From contig JAUJPP010000005.1 in the NCBI GenBank assembly GCA_030562195.1, forward strand, positions 31,855,106 to 31,919,105: 64,000 nt of DNA, in the 5' to 3' direction. A model generated the notes under the pieces. It saw only the letters and a list, made by a program, of their open reading frames with translations, did not search any database and was not told the origin of the DNA. Positions 55,567-64,000 of the stretch are shown here, in pieces. The position numbers and the translations under genes are program-made. Source of the stretch: Nipponacmea schrenckii. Lineage: Eukaryota > Mollusca > Gastropoda > Lottiidae. How positions within the stretch are numbered: position 1 is the first letter of the stretch; the number at the start of each line of letters is the position of its first letter.

Positions 55567-57110
55567 ATGGGTATACCCATTTTTTTTACCTCCCATCATA
55601 CCATACCCACCCATTACAACATACCATATTTACCCATTACAACTAGCATACCTCCCATCACACCTCACCCACCCATTACAACTGGCCTATCATACAATTT
55701 ACCAGTTACAATAACCATATCTCCAATCATACTATACCCATCCATTCCAACTAGCATACCTCCCATCATACCATACCCACCCATTCCAACTGGTCTATCA
55801 TACAATCTACCAGTTACACTAACCATACCACCCATCATACCAAACCCACCCATTCCTACTAGCATACCTCCCATCATACCATACCCATCCATTCCAACTA
55901 GCATACCTCCAATCATATCATACCCACCCATTACAACTAGCATACTTCATATCATACCATACCCACTCATTACAACAGGCCTAGCATACAATCTACCAAT
56001 TCCAACATGCAAACCTCCCATCACACCATACCCACACTAACCATATCTCCAATCATACTATACCCATCCATTCCAACTAGCTTACCACCCATCATACCAT
56101 ACCCACCCATTACAACAGGCCTAGCGTACAATTTACCAATTCCACCATGCATACCTCCCATCACACCATAACCACCTATTTCAACTAGCATACCTCCCAT
56201 CATACCATACCCACCCATTTCAACTAGCATACCTCCCATCATACCATACCCACCCATTCCATCTAGCATACCTTTTATCACACAATCTATCAATGCCACA
56301 AACCATATCTCCCATCATACTATACCCACCCATTCCAACTAGCATACCCAGAGGTATGCTAGTTGTAATGAGTGGGTATAATATGATGGGAGGTATGCTA
56401 CTTGGAATGGGTGGGTATGGTATGATGGGATGCATGGTTAGTGGAATGGGTGGGTATGGTATGATGTGAGGTATGCTAATTGGAATGGGTGGGTATGGTA
56501 TGATGGGGGATATGGTTAGTGGAATTGGTAGATTGTATGCTAGGCCTGTTGTAATAGGTGGGTAGGGTATGATAGGAGGCATGCTAGTTGGAATGGGTGG
56601 GTATGGTATGATGGGAGGTATGCTTATTTGAATCGGTAGATTGTATGATAGGCCTGTTGTAACTGGTGGGTATGGTATGATAGGAGGTATGCTAGTTGGA
56701 ATGGGTGGGTATGGTATGATAGGAGGTATGCTAGTTGTAATGGGTGGGTATGGTATGATAGAAGGTATGCTAGTTGGAAGGAGTGGGTATAGTATGGTGG
56801 GAGGTATGACAGCTGGAATGGGTGAGCATGGTCTGATGGGAGGTATGCTTAGTGGAATTGGTAGATTGTATGATAGGCCAGTTGGAATGGGTGGGTATGG
56901 TATGATGGGAGGTATGCTTAGTGGAATTGGTAGATTGTATGATTTGCCAGTTTTAATGGTTGGGTATGGTATGATAGGAGGTATGCTAGTTGGAATGGGT
57001 GGGTATGGTATGATGGGAGGTATGCTTAGTGGAATAGGTAGATTGTATGATAGGCCAGTTGGAATGGGTGCGTATGGTAGGTATGCTAGTTGGAATCGAT
57101 GGGTATAGTA
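55567..57110. repeat. Palindromic coding-phase minisatellite (Gly-Met-Tyr-rich units)
   Basis: Left half (55567-56350) and right half (56352-57110) are inverted with respect to each other; the apex at 56338-56365 is AACTAGCATACC, a few bases, GGTATGCTAGTT. Units are 39 bp (GGMLVGMGGYGMM when read outward from the apex) and 69 bp (adding a LSGIGRLYDRPV segment). All lengths are multiples of three, and open frames of 90-155 residues run away from the apex on each strand. Confidence 0.85.
56641..57108 (+). CDS. Gly-Met-Tyr-rich repeat protein candidate (right half)
   Basis: 155 residues without a stop, made of GGMLVGMGGYGMM and SGIGRLYDRPVGMGGYG units. There is no methionine start with clear context and no terminal unique region, so it may be part of a larger viral gene or simply a frame-preserving repeat. 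Composition resembles elastic or aggregating Gly-rich proteins. No homologue recognised. Confidence 0.3.
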   Translation: MYDRPVVTGGYGMIGGMLVGMGGYGMIGGMLVVMGGYGMIEGMLVGRSGYSMVGGMTAGMGEHGLMGGMLSGIGRLYDRPVGMGGYGMMGGMLSGIGRLYDLPVLMVGYGMIGGMLVGMGGYGMMGGMLSGIGRLYDRPVGMGAYGRYASWNRWV

Positions 57111-57111
57111 T

Positions 57112-57207
57112 GATACTAACTTGAAAATTCAAGTTACTAACTTGAAAATTCAAGATACTAACTTGAAAATTCAAGATACTAACTTGAAAATTCAAGTTCC
57201 TAACTTG
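57112..57207. repeat. Five ~21-bp palindromic tandem units
   Basis: Units ACTAACTTGAAAATTCAAG plus two bases, each holding the palindrome CTTGAAAATTCAAG. They join the end of the minisatellite to an A-run. Confidence 0.85.
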
Positions 57208-57229
57208 AAAATTTAAAAAAAAAAAAAAA

Positions 57230-57564
57230 AATTGAATGGCCCTTATACGCTTCCGTAAGCGACAAAGTTGGGAAATGTATAATTCTTAAATTGCTATCTT
57301 GTAAACGAAAATTGAAAGCAATACACAAAACAAAACGCGATCAAAATTGATTAAAAAAACTTGCGTGACAAATGAGAAAAAAACCCAAAGTTAGTCATAG
57401 CCCCGTACGTCATTTCCGGTTGGACCAAATGGCGTCAAAATACATTCATTTGATTTGAATTCGGGAGTTTTCCCGAAGAAATGTTAACAGTTTCCATGTG
57501 GCATTTGTAGTTTTGGCTGGGCGCGATGGGGGGAATTCGAAAAAAAAAACATTTCGAAAACAAA
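57230..57564. repeat. 3' end of the non-coding repeat family, third copy
   Basis: Matches 31790-32100 and 37420-37715 (GCGACAAAGTTGGGAAATRT, CGTACGTCATTTCCGGTTGG, AGAAATGTTAACAG and the GGGAATTCGAAAA-A-run). Leads into a perfect hairpin. Confidence 0.75.
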
Positions 57565-57590
57565 GCAGTGCGTTCGATAGAACGCACTGC
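57565..57590. repeat. 26-nt perfect hairpin, GATA loop
   Basis: Same sequence as the hairpin at 37720. It is followed directly by AACTAG and the second copy of the 1.1-kb repeat. Confidence 0.85.
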
Positions 57591-57592
57591 AA

Positions 57593-58540
57593 CTAGAATT
57601 GCTTACAATTATGAACGTATTTCGACAGCCATAAAATATTATGTAGGCTAAATTTGCAATGACCTACATCTAGACCTAGTTTTCAAAGTCATAAAATAAC
57701 GGTTAAAGATGGCGAAAATATGAAAATTGTCAATTTTTGCTTTATTTAAATACACTTATCTCTATGAATCTTTTAAGTAAGCCAAATTAAAAAATACCTT
57801 CTCGTATATTGAATGTTATTTGACCTAATTTTCAAGGTCATAGATTAAGTGGGTCACACCTTCCGTAGCCGTTAAAGTGACCTAATTTTGAAAAAATCGA
57901 AATTTGAATGATTCGAAGAAAAAAAAACCACGAAATTTAAAAATCGGTTTCCAAGAAAAGGTAGATAATAATAGTGTCTGAATTTCGGCTTTAAGAATTG
58001 AAACAAAAATTCAAAATGGCGACCGATATGGCAGCTTGACCTAATTATTTAAATCAAATCGATTACTATTGACAAGTTATTTATAAAACAGGTTTTTACT
58101 TTTCACCTAGCTGTTATAGACCGGGAGTTACGTAATTACGTCATTTGGGGCTAAACCGGAAGTCGATTTTTTTTTTCAAAATTTTTCAAAAATTATAATC
58201 ATATAGCCTATCAACTGGTAAAGTTTCAAAAACTTTCCATTTATATTAAGCGAGAAATCACGGTCTGAAATTTTTGCCGATGACCCTTGAATATTGAATT
58301 GCAAATCGTGGGTAAAAGATTTAACCGAATTGCATAAAACCTCTATTGTTAGTTGACAAATACATTGAAGTTTTCAAATCTGAAAATCCGGACGAAATCG
58401 AACTGAAAATTAACTTGCTAAAGCAAAAAAACCTCAACTTCCGGTTCTCACTCCCGGTCAGAGAAAGAACTTCCGGTTTTGTTTTATTTGATAATAGAAA
58501 TCATTCGAAGATCAACTGTATTTAGAATTTCTGTACCTTT
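57593..58540. repeat. ~1.1-kb dispersed repeat, copy 2
   Basis: Direct copy of 26939-28000 with several deletions. It begins at CTAGAATTGC immediately after the hairpin, whereas copy 1 begins after a plain A-run. It separates the minisatellite from the right arm of the viral inverted repeat. Confidence 0.75.
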
Positions 58541-58586
58541 TCACCAATACAGTTAATTTAATTCCTAAAATATAGATACTGAAGAA

Positions 58587-59053
58587 TTGAACACACAGAA
58601 ATTACAAGATGTTATGATGCGTAAACAAAAAGAGTTAGAAGAAGAATTCAATCATTACAAAAAGTTAACAAAATGTTGGGGTAGGATAGACACTACTTTT
58701 AAAACTATAAGTGTTATATCAGCTTGTCAGATAGCAACAGCAACCACTGTAACAGCAATTAATTCTCTTCCAATATTTATTCCAACTATCTTAGGAGCTT
58801 TTACAGCTATTCAAATATCTTCCTGTTGTTTTAATTACTATTGGGTTTACCTCTAAAAAGAAATTATATTATAAAACCGTATCAAATTTAATAAGAACAT
58901 AACTATTTAGATAAATTATTTATCATTTTCAAAAGAAGAAAATCTGATAAAATAATAACAACAGAAGAACCCGAAGAATTTAATGAAATATTTGATGAAT
59001 TGTTAACAAAAATTGAATCTTTAAAAATAGAACATAAAAAATTGAAAAGGTAA
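58587..59053 (+). pseudogene. Putative two-span membrane protein upstream of PolB (locus C)
   Basis: The first frame (58587-58853) has an N-terminal charged helix (RKQKELEEEFNHYKKLTK) and two hydrophobic spans (ISVISACQIATATTVTAI and LPIFIPTILGAFTAIQIS). After a frameshift near 58830 another frame gives a charged tail ending with IESLKIEHKKLKR near 59053. Similar unnamed membrane proteins accompany PolB in some Polinton-like elements. Function unknown. Confidence 0.45.
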
Positions 59054-60348
59054 CATGACTAAACCCATTAAAAATTGACAATGAACTATTTGAGAATGTG
59101 GTTTCTGATATAATTGATGAGTTTAATACTTTTAATGGACAAATTGAAATCGATGGACAAATTTTTGAAGATGGTGAATGTAAACAAAATATGAATTTGA
59201 ATGTTCAAATGATTGGAAGAGTTGTAGATAATATGAGTGAAAAATCAGATAATTCAGATTGGTATTTTACTGGTCATATAATATATCGTAAAGATGATTT
59301 CAAACCAATTAAAAGATTAAATATAGGAAAAGAAACTTACTGCTATTTACAATCAACGAATATGTTGGAGAATATTGTTATATACCAACTGACGTAGCGT
59401 GTTTTCTTAAATGTGTTAATAGTTTTAAAACGTGATTTAACAAAAGAATTTAATGATTTTATTTATTCCTATTCAAAACATAACAGTAGGGGAATAACGA
59501 CACAAGCTCGAATCGGAGAATTCAATGAAAAAAATAAAACTTCGTTCCAAATTTATAATCCTCAAGATAGAAGTTTATATCCTAGAAAAATAAACACTCC
59601 AATAGAATGGGTTTTGTCTTTAGACTATAATCATTTCTGTTTGATAAGAAGAGATAACAAAAGTTTAGGAATAAAAGAATTAAAAGAGAACTATCAACAA
59701 GTATGGAAAACCTGTGTTAACGAAAACATTGAACTTGTTTCCGAATTTAATCCAGCGTCCATGTCACAAACTCCGAACCTGAAACTCTTTATGCTTGGGA
59801 TTCCGAGACCTCTACAGAAAAAGAAACCGGTAAAACAATACCACATGCATGTTCTTTAGTTAATTTGGAAAAGCTGCGAAAATATTAGAACGAATAAATT
59901 CGCGTTTTCTAAAACCCACAGATAATGTTCCTGAAGAATTTTATGAAAAAATAATGCATGTAGCTATATATTTGTAGGTACAGATTGTATAGATCAAATG
60001 TTAAAACATTTAGTAAATGATGATCAAAAACAATTAACGTTAGTTTCTCATAACGGTAGTGGTTTTGATAATTGGATTATTATTAAAAATATTTCGAAAT
60101 TAACTCATTGTCCTCTAAAATTAAAAGAGGCATACTTCGTTTACCAATATCTAATGTATTTACAGAAAATTCTTTACAGAAAAAATGAAATAATGAAAAG
60201 AAGTTTAACACTGATTCTGATAAAATTGAGTTATTAAAAAACTACCAAAAGTCTACTAAAGATTTTAACGAAGAGTTTAAAGATGGATCCCCCTATTAAT
60301 TAGAGACAGTAAGCTTACTTATTGATTAATCGGGGTTTCTAATGAATA
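58735..60348. repeat. Right arm of the large viral inverted repeat
   Basis: Partner of 53988-55565. The right arm keeps slightly longer open frames (for example 59098-59397 and 59413-59859), so it is the better preserved copy. Confidence 0.9.
59060..60300 (+). pseudogene. PolB N-terminal exonuclease region (locus C)
   Basis: Frames 59098-59397, 59413-59859 and 59998-60237 give the N-terminal part of the polymerase: TDVACFLKCVNSF (other frame, near 59390), RGITTQARIGEFN, DYNHFCLIRRDNKSLG, WDSET in a shifted frame near 59790 (motif I) and SHNGSGFDNWIIIKN (60045-60090, motif II). The end (KNYQKSTKDFNEEFK, near 60240) overlaps in sequence with the segment just before motif A in locus A (945-985), so loci A and C are complementary parts of one gene. 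Confidence 0.75.
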
Positions 60349-60349
60349 A

Positions 60350-61010
60350 TCCATGTATTCTCAAGTTCAAAAGACCTACTTGGACGTAGAAATGCTTGGG
60401 GAATACATTTGACTCTAATCTGCTTTGAAACGCTAAATTTAGACTCCATGTTTGATCACGTGACCAAATGAAATCATATGAATGAAGGTGTATAAGAATT
60501 GATTTTGTATTTAATTATCATTATTTAAATGTTGGACGAAATGCAAGAGAGGCTCTCCGTCCTTATTTCTTACCCGAATAAAGTGATAAAACATATTCAA
60601 AAAGAGATATGATGAGTTAAAACTTATTTAAATTAATTCATAATGTTTTTACAAAAGGATATTTAAATGTATTATTGCCTTTTGCTAGAGATAATGCCAT
60701 TGTTGTTGTGTAAAATATTAAGGGATGTGGCCAAGTACGCATGCGTGCATACTTAACAACCACAGCGTCCGGTTATGTACCGAATTGACAGACTGGGTGA
60801 TCGAAAAAAGATCAACGACATTTGAGACTTGACGTTCATACCTATGGCAGTACCCTATCGAGGGAAATACCCCGTCATAATCAGCCTAATTACGAGTTAA
60901 TTAAGGACTTGTGGCATTATCTGGTATTTTCCCAGTCATAAGAACACCTCTACTTTCTATTGATATAAGTATTACCGGTACAATTATGGTATATATATGT
61001 ATATATATGA
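60350..61010. other. Non-viral spacer between loci C and D
   Basis: No gene recognised. Contains a GTACGCATGCGTGCATAC near-palindrome at about 60735-60752 and a short TATATATG run near 60995. Confidence 0.4.
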
Positions 61011-61020
61011 AAATAAGGGA

Positions 61021-62096
61021 ATACTAACGGTCTTTATGCCTCTGCTATGTGTGATAGTGAATACCCAAAAGCTGAATCAGCAAAAGAATCTGAAAAGGAA
61101 GAATTTGTAAAGCTTTTCGATTAACAACAATTTAGACCAAGGTGTGCTATTTTATCTGTTTGGTTTGAGTATCCAAAATTTCATTTTTCAACCAATACCC
61201 AGCCAAAGACAAAATAAATTACACTGTTATAGACGATGATAAACCCCGAACAAAATCTGATGATAAGATAAGATTTAGAAATGGATTTTGTTTTGACGTT
61301 TTCACTTCTGTTGACATACAGATTATATGGTAAAACTGTTAAGAAAGATATAGATACAGAATTTCATTTATTGTCTGTAGAAACTCTTAAAGCAAATTTT
61401 GATTCAAATATAAAAAGTTTTGAAAAAGTAAATGAACATAGGTATAGTGGAAAAAGAAAAGAAACAACATGAAATTATCAAACCAACAAAAAAAAGAAGA
61501 TTAACTCCGAGTCATTTGGTTTCATTCATTTAGCACAAAGCAAACGAATAATGAATAATTTCATTCATGTTATTGACGGTTTTAGAAAACCAGACATATA
61601 TTACACTGATGCCGATAGCTTATACTTATCATATAAGAATTGGGATAAAAAGGAACAAGCTGGATTAACTTCTGAAACGGAATTTGGAAAAGGGAAGAAT
61701 GATTATGAAGATGTTGGTATTAAATTTGGTTTATATTTGGCTCCAAAAGTCAAATATAATATCATCCTAACTTCTAAAGGAGATTTAGTGGAAAAGAAAA
61801 CTTTTAAAGGATATACAAAAACAAAGTTGAGTGTGGAAGATTATTTAAAGTTAGCCAATGGAGAAGATATTGATAACGAGTTCGATAAACCTTGGAAAAA
61901 AATTTTACAGACGGTGTGGTAATTCCGAAAGATAAACAAAAGAAAGTATTCAAACATAATATGAATTTGATTAAAAGAAAACCACCCAACCGAAATAGAA
62001 TTATCCCTATAATAATAAAGATGAAGTGAATATGGTTGAAAATTACGAATTCGATGATTACATAATTTGGATGAAGATGAGGAAACATGTAATTGA
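61021..62096 (+). pseudogene. PolB palm region (locus D)
   Basis: A second copy of the locus A palm: YASAM-type motif A near 61033, YTDADSLYLSYKNWD (motif C, 61600-61640) and VEKKTFKGYTKTKLSVEDYL. Relative to locus A, about 200 bp including motif B is deleted at 61320. Frame 61551-61922 is open. It ends against the converging structural gene, as in locus A. Confidence 0.75.
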
Positions 62097-62537
62097 ATAC
62101 ATATTTCTTCCTCACCAAAGTCTTTATATCTTCCACGTCTAAATTGATATCTCTAATACCTGTGGTATTGATTGGAAGATATGTTGTTTGAAACGGGTTT
62201 TTCTCCTATTCTATAACCGATTGGAACTGTAAACGTTGGAATACTGAAAACGATTTGCTGTTTGTTTTTATTGAAAAATCCACCATCCACCAAATTGCAA
62301 TGAATATTGATGAGTGTAGATTTGGTATGCAATTTCTTTTCAAAACCTAATAATTCATTTATTGAGTTTTCTGCATTGAAATCTACTTGATGTTTGTCTT
62401 TTAGATTTAGTTTTATTTTGTTCAGATTTAAATTACCTAAAAATTCAATATTTGGTCTATCCATATGACTTCCAACATATTGAGATATTAATTCGTTGAT
62501 GGAAACATATTCATTACTTCCTGGTAATAATGTTAAT
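62097..62537 (-). pseudogene. Conserved virion-type protein (locus D)
   Basis: Minus frame with VDFNAENSINELLGFEKKL and VPIGYRIGEKP, a copy of 2245-2814 with a 30-bp deletion and frameshifts. It is cut at 62537 by the tandem hairpin cassettes. Confidence 0.6.
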
Positions 62538-62632
62538 TACGTATTTCGACTTTGGCGAAAACGTATTGTAATCGTTCGGATTATTACGTATTTCGACTTT
62601 GGCGAAAACGTATTGTAATCGTTCGGATTATT
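62538..62632. repeat. 47-bp cassette in exact tandem duplicate
   Basis: TACGTATTTCGACTTTGGCG through CGTTCGGATTAT occurs at 62538-62584 and 62585-62631. It is the inverted form of the cassette at 28017-28062. Confidence 0.9.
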
Positions 62633-62642
62633 TTATTTTTTT

Positions 62643-62667
62643 GCAGTGCGTTCATCGAACGCACTGC
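62643..62667. repeat. 25-nt perfect hairpin, ATC loop, inverted orientation
   Basis: GCAGTGCGTTC, ATC, GAACGCACTGC, followed by TTTGTTTTCGAA, the complement of the leader used by the other copies. Confidence 0.85.
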
Positions 62668-62681
62668 TTTGTTTTCGAAAT

Positions 62682-62715
<34 letters not shown>

Positions 62716-62719
62716 CGAA

Positions 62720-64000
62720 TTTCACATTCGATTTATCTCTTAGAAGGCAACATGCTACAAACTACCTGTTGCTGGCTGCCATTCAAACTGCGAGACTTCT
62801 ATTTGTTAAATGTAAAATGACGTCATTCAGAGTGACCGGAAACGAGCTGTGGGCAATGGCGTTTTTTTGGTTTTTGTTGTTTATTACCTCTATTTTTCAA
62901 CTGATTTTGACAGAACTTCTTTTGCTAGCTTCTTTTAACTGCTAGCTACATAACTGCAGTTTCAAACTGCTAATTTCATTACTTTTGTAGCTGACTTTTT
63001 TCATTTCAATTTTTGCATTTTTTTCAACTTCTACAATCTTATTCCGATGCATACGAAAACTTACAGATAGATAGACACTATTAATGCGATCAAAAATTAT
63101 TTTTAAAATTTTCGACATCACTTCCGGTTTTGACGTTATTCGCTTTCAAAATTTAAAAATCAACTTCCGGAATTTTCAAGATATTTAAAAAATTCTTTTT
63201 GCGATATACTTGAAATAGTCATACAAAAAAACGAAGAAAAAAAAATCCAGACCGGAAGCAAACGGTAAGCCGCCATATTGAAATGTGAAACTTTTGTAAA
63301 ATTTCAAATTCAAATTCAGGGGATAAAGCGATTTTCGTTATTTTTTCATATCTAATGACTATAGTCGATTGCGCAACTTTATTTGGGAGCCGATTTTTGA
63401 ATTTTGATTTTGATTTTCTTTTATTTCCATTTTAATTTTATTGGCAATGACAAAAACTTTAAAGGCCCATATTTTGTGACCTTGACCTTTGGTGACCTTG
63501 TGACCTGAACACGATTTATTGCCCTTGATGATATCTACCCCCTGATATATTCTTTTGTGTTGTCCGATGTCTACTTCCGGTTTTATAGCCGATTGAAATT
63601 TGTGATTTTTATTTTTAACGAGCACTGTCACGTGAACTAATTCATGAATATCAAATATTTATATTGAATCTTATAAGGGTTCATCTGCTCTTTGTAATGA
63701 TATATTAAACCACATATTTCCACCAAAAATGCGCTTTTTAATATTTGGAAATTTTATATTTTCTTCTCTACTAACTGTGCGTAATTTTCTTTAAATCGAA
63801 ATTGGGCCTCTGGAGATGCTACGATTCGCGTAATTTTGATGTCTATAGAATGTTATATCGGTTCCTGAATTATATTTGGAAACCGATTTTTGAATTTTGA
63901 TTTTGATTTTTATATTTTGACCGAAAGTAATATATCAAAACTTCGAATGGTCGTATATTGTAACCTTGACCTTTGGTGACCTTGTGAGCTGCACAAATGT
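62720..64000. repeat. Inverted copy of the non-coding repeat family
   Basis: In reverse complement it matches parts of 30700-31700 and 36400-37400: TGACCTTGACCTTTGGTGAC (63477), ACTTCCGGTTTTATAGCCGA and GATTTTTATATTTTGACCG-type blocks. It runs beyond the window end. No gene found. Confidence 0.7.

Noticed and set aside
55665..56582. Several frames opposite in strand to the outward Gly-Met reading (e.g. Pro-Ile-rich translations)
   Set aside because: Pro/Ile/Thr-rich frames are the antisense of the Gly-Met units. Only the outward Gly-Met frame is consistent on both arms.
62552..62945. Phe-rich plus-strand frames
   Set aside because: Produced by a long T-run and tandem cassettes; no recognisable domain.

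Overview
The window is a transposon-rich stretch of an invertebrate animal genome, probably a mollusc. The reasons are spliced host exons with GT-AG borders, a tRNA-derived SINE, Penelope, L2, I-type, DIRS and BEL/Pao retroelements side by side, degenerate repeats carrying TCAAGGTCA and CCGGAAGT motifs, and Polinton/adintovirus-like fragments. The molluscan placement is inference. One 500-base assembly gap lies at 12467-12966.

Layout. 1-680: Penelope-derived pieces, including a 62-bp perfect inverted repeat. 683-7446: a decayed Polinton/adintovirus-like element (locus A) with a DNA polymerase on the plus strand facing minus-strand genes for a structural protein, a packaging ATPase, a core-type protein, a double-jelly-roll capsid protein, a small virion protein and a phospholipase-A2-like fragment. 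7480-8132: Penelope reverse transcriptase fragment. 8133-12466: I-type LINE with RNase H. 12967-13342: SGNH hydrolase-like fragment. 13330-17285: L2/CR1-like LINE with an uninterrupted 1147-residue ORF2. 18040-18820: minisatellite. 19006-22200: DIRS-type retroelement. 22425-23480: duplicated tandem array. 23648-23879: one exon of a kinesin-3 (unc-104/KIF1) gene, minus strand. 24896-25370: TTAA-flanked MITE. 25480-37830: several copies of a non-coding repeat family, interrupted at 33445-36088 by a DNA transposon carrying a THAP-domain gene. 38180-38740: Mutator-like fragment. 39080-41550: foldback-like repeat. 43141-44837: deleted BEL/Pao element. 45165-52713: a spliced host metallophosphoesterase gene (MPPE1/PGAP5 type), plus strand, with six supported exons. 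53351-62540: three further fragments of the viral element (loci B, C, D). Loci B and C are arms of a large inverted repeat whose apex is a protein-coding-phase minisatellite. 62640-64000: inverted copy of the non-coding repeat family.

How it fits together. Only the metallophosphoesterase and the kinesin exon look like ordinary host genes. Everything else is mobile or viral in origin. No single viral locus is complete, but together they give an inferred plan: membrane protein, then PolB exonuclease and polymerase, converging on structural protein, ATPase, core protein, capsid and small virion protein, with a PLA2-like/integrase unit. All viral genes here are broken by frameshifts or stops. The least conventional signals are the transposon with THAP and coiled-coil coding sequence but no catalytic domain, proven mobile by a paralogous empty site at 30467-30475; the viral inverted repeat with its coding minisatellite at the apex; and a set of 25-26-nt hairpins that keep their fold while their stem sequence changes.
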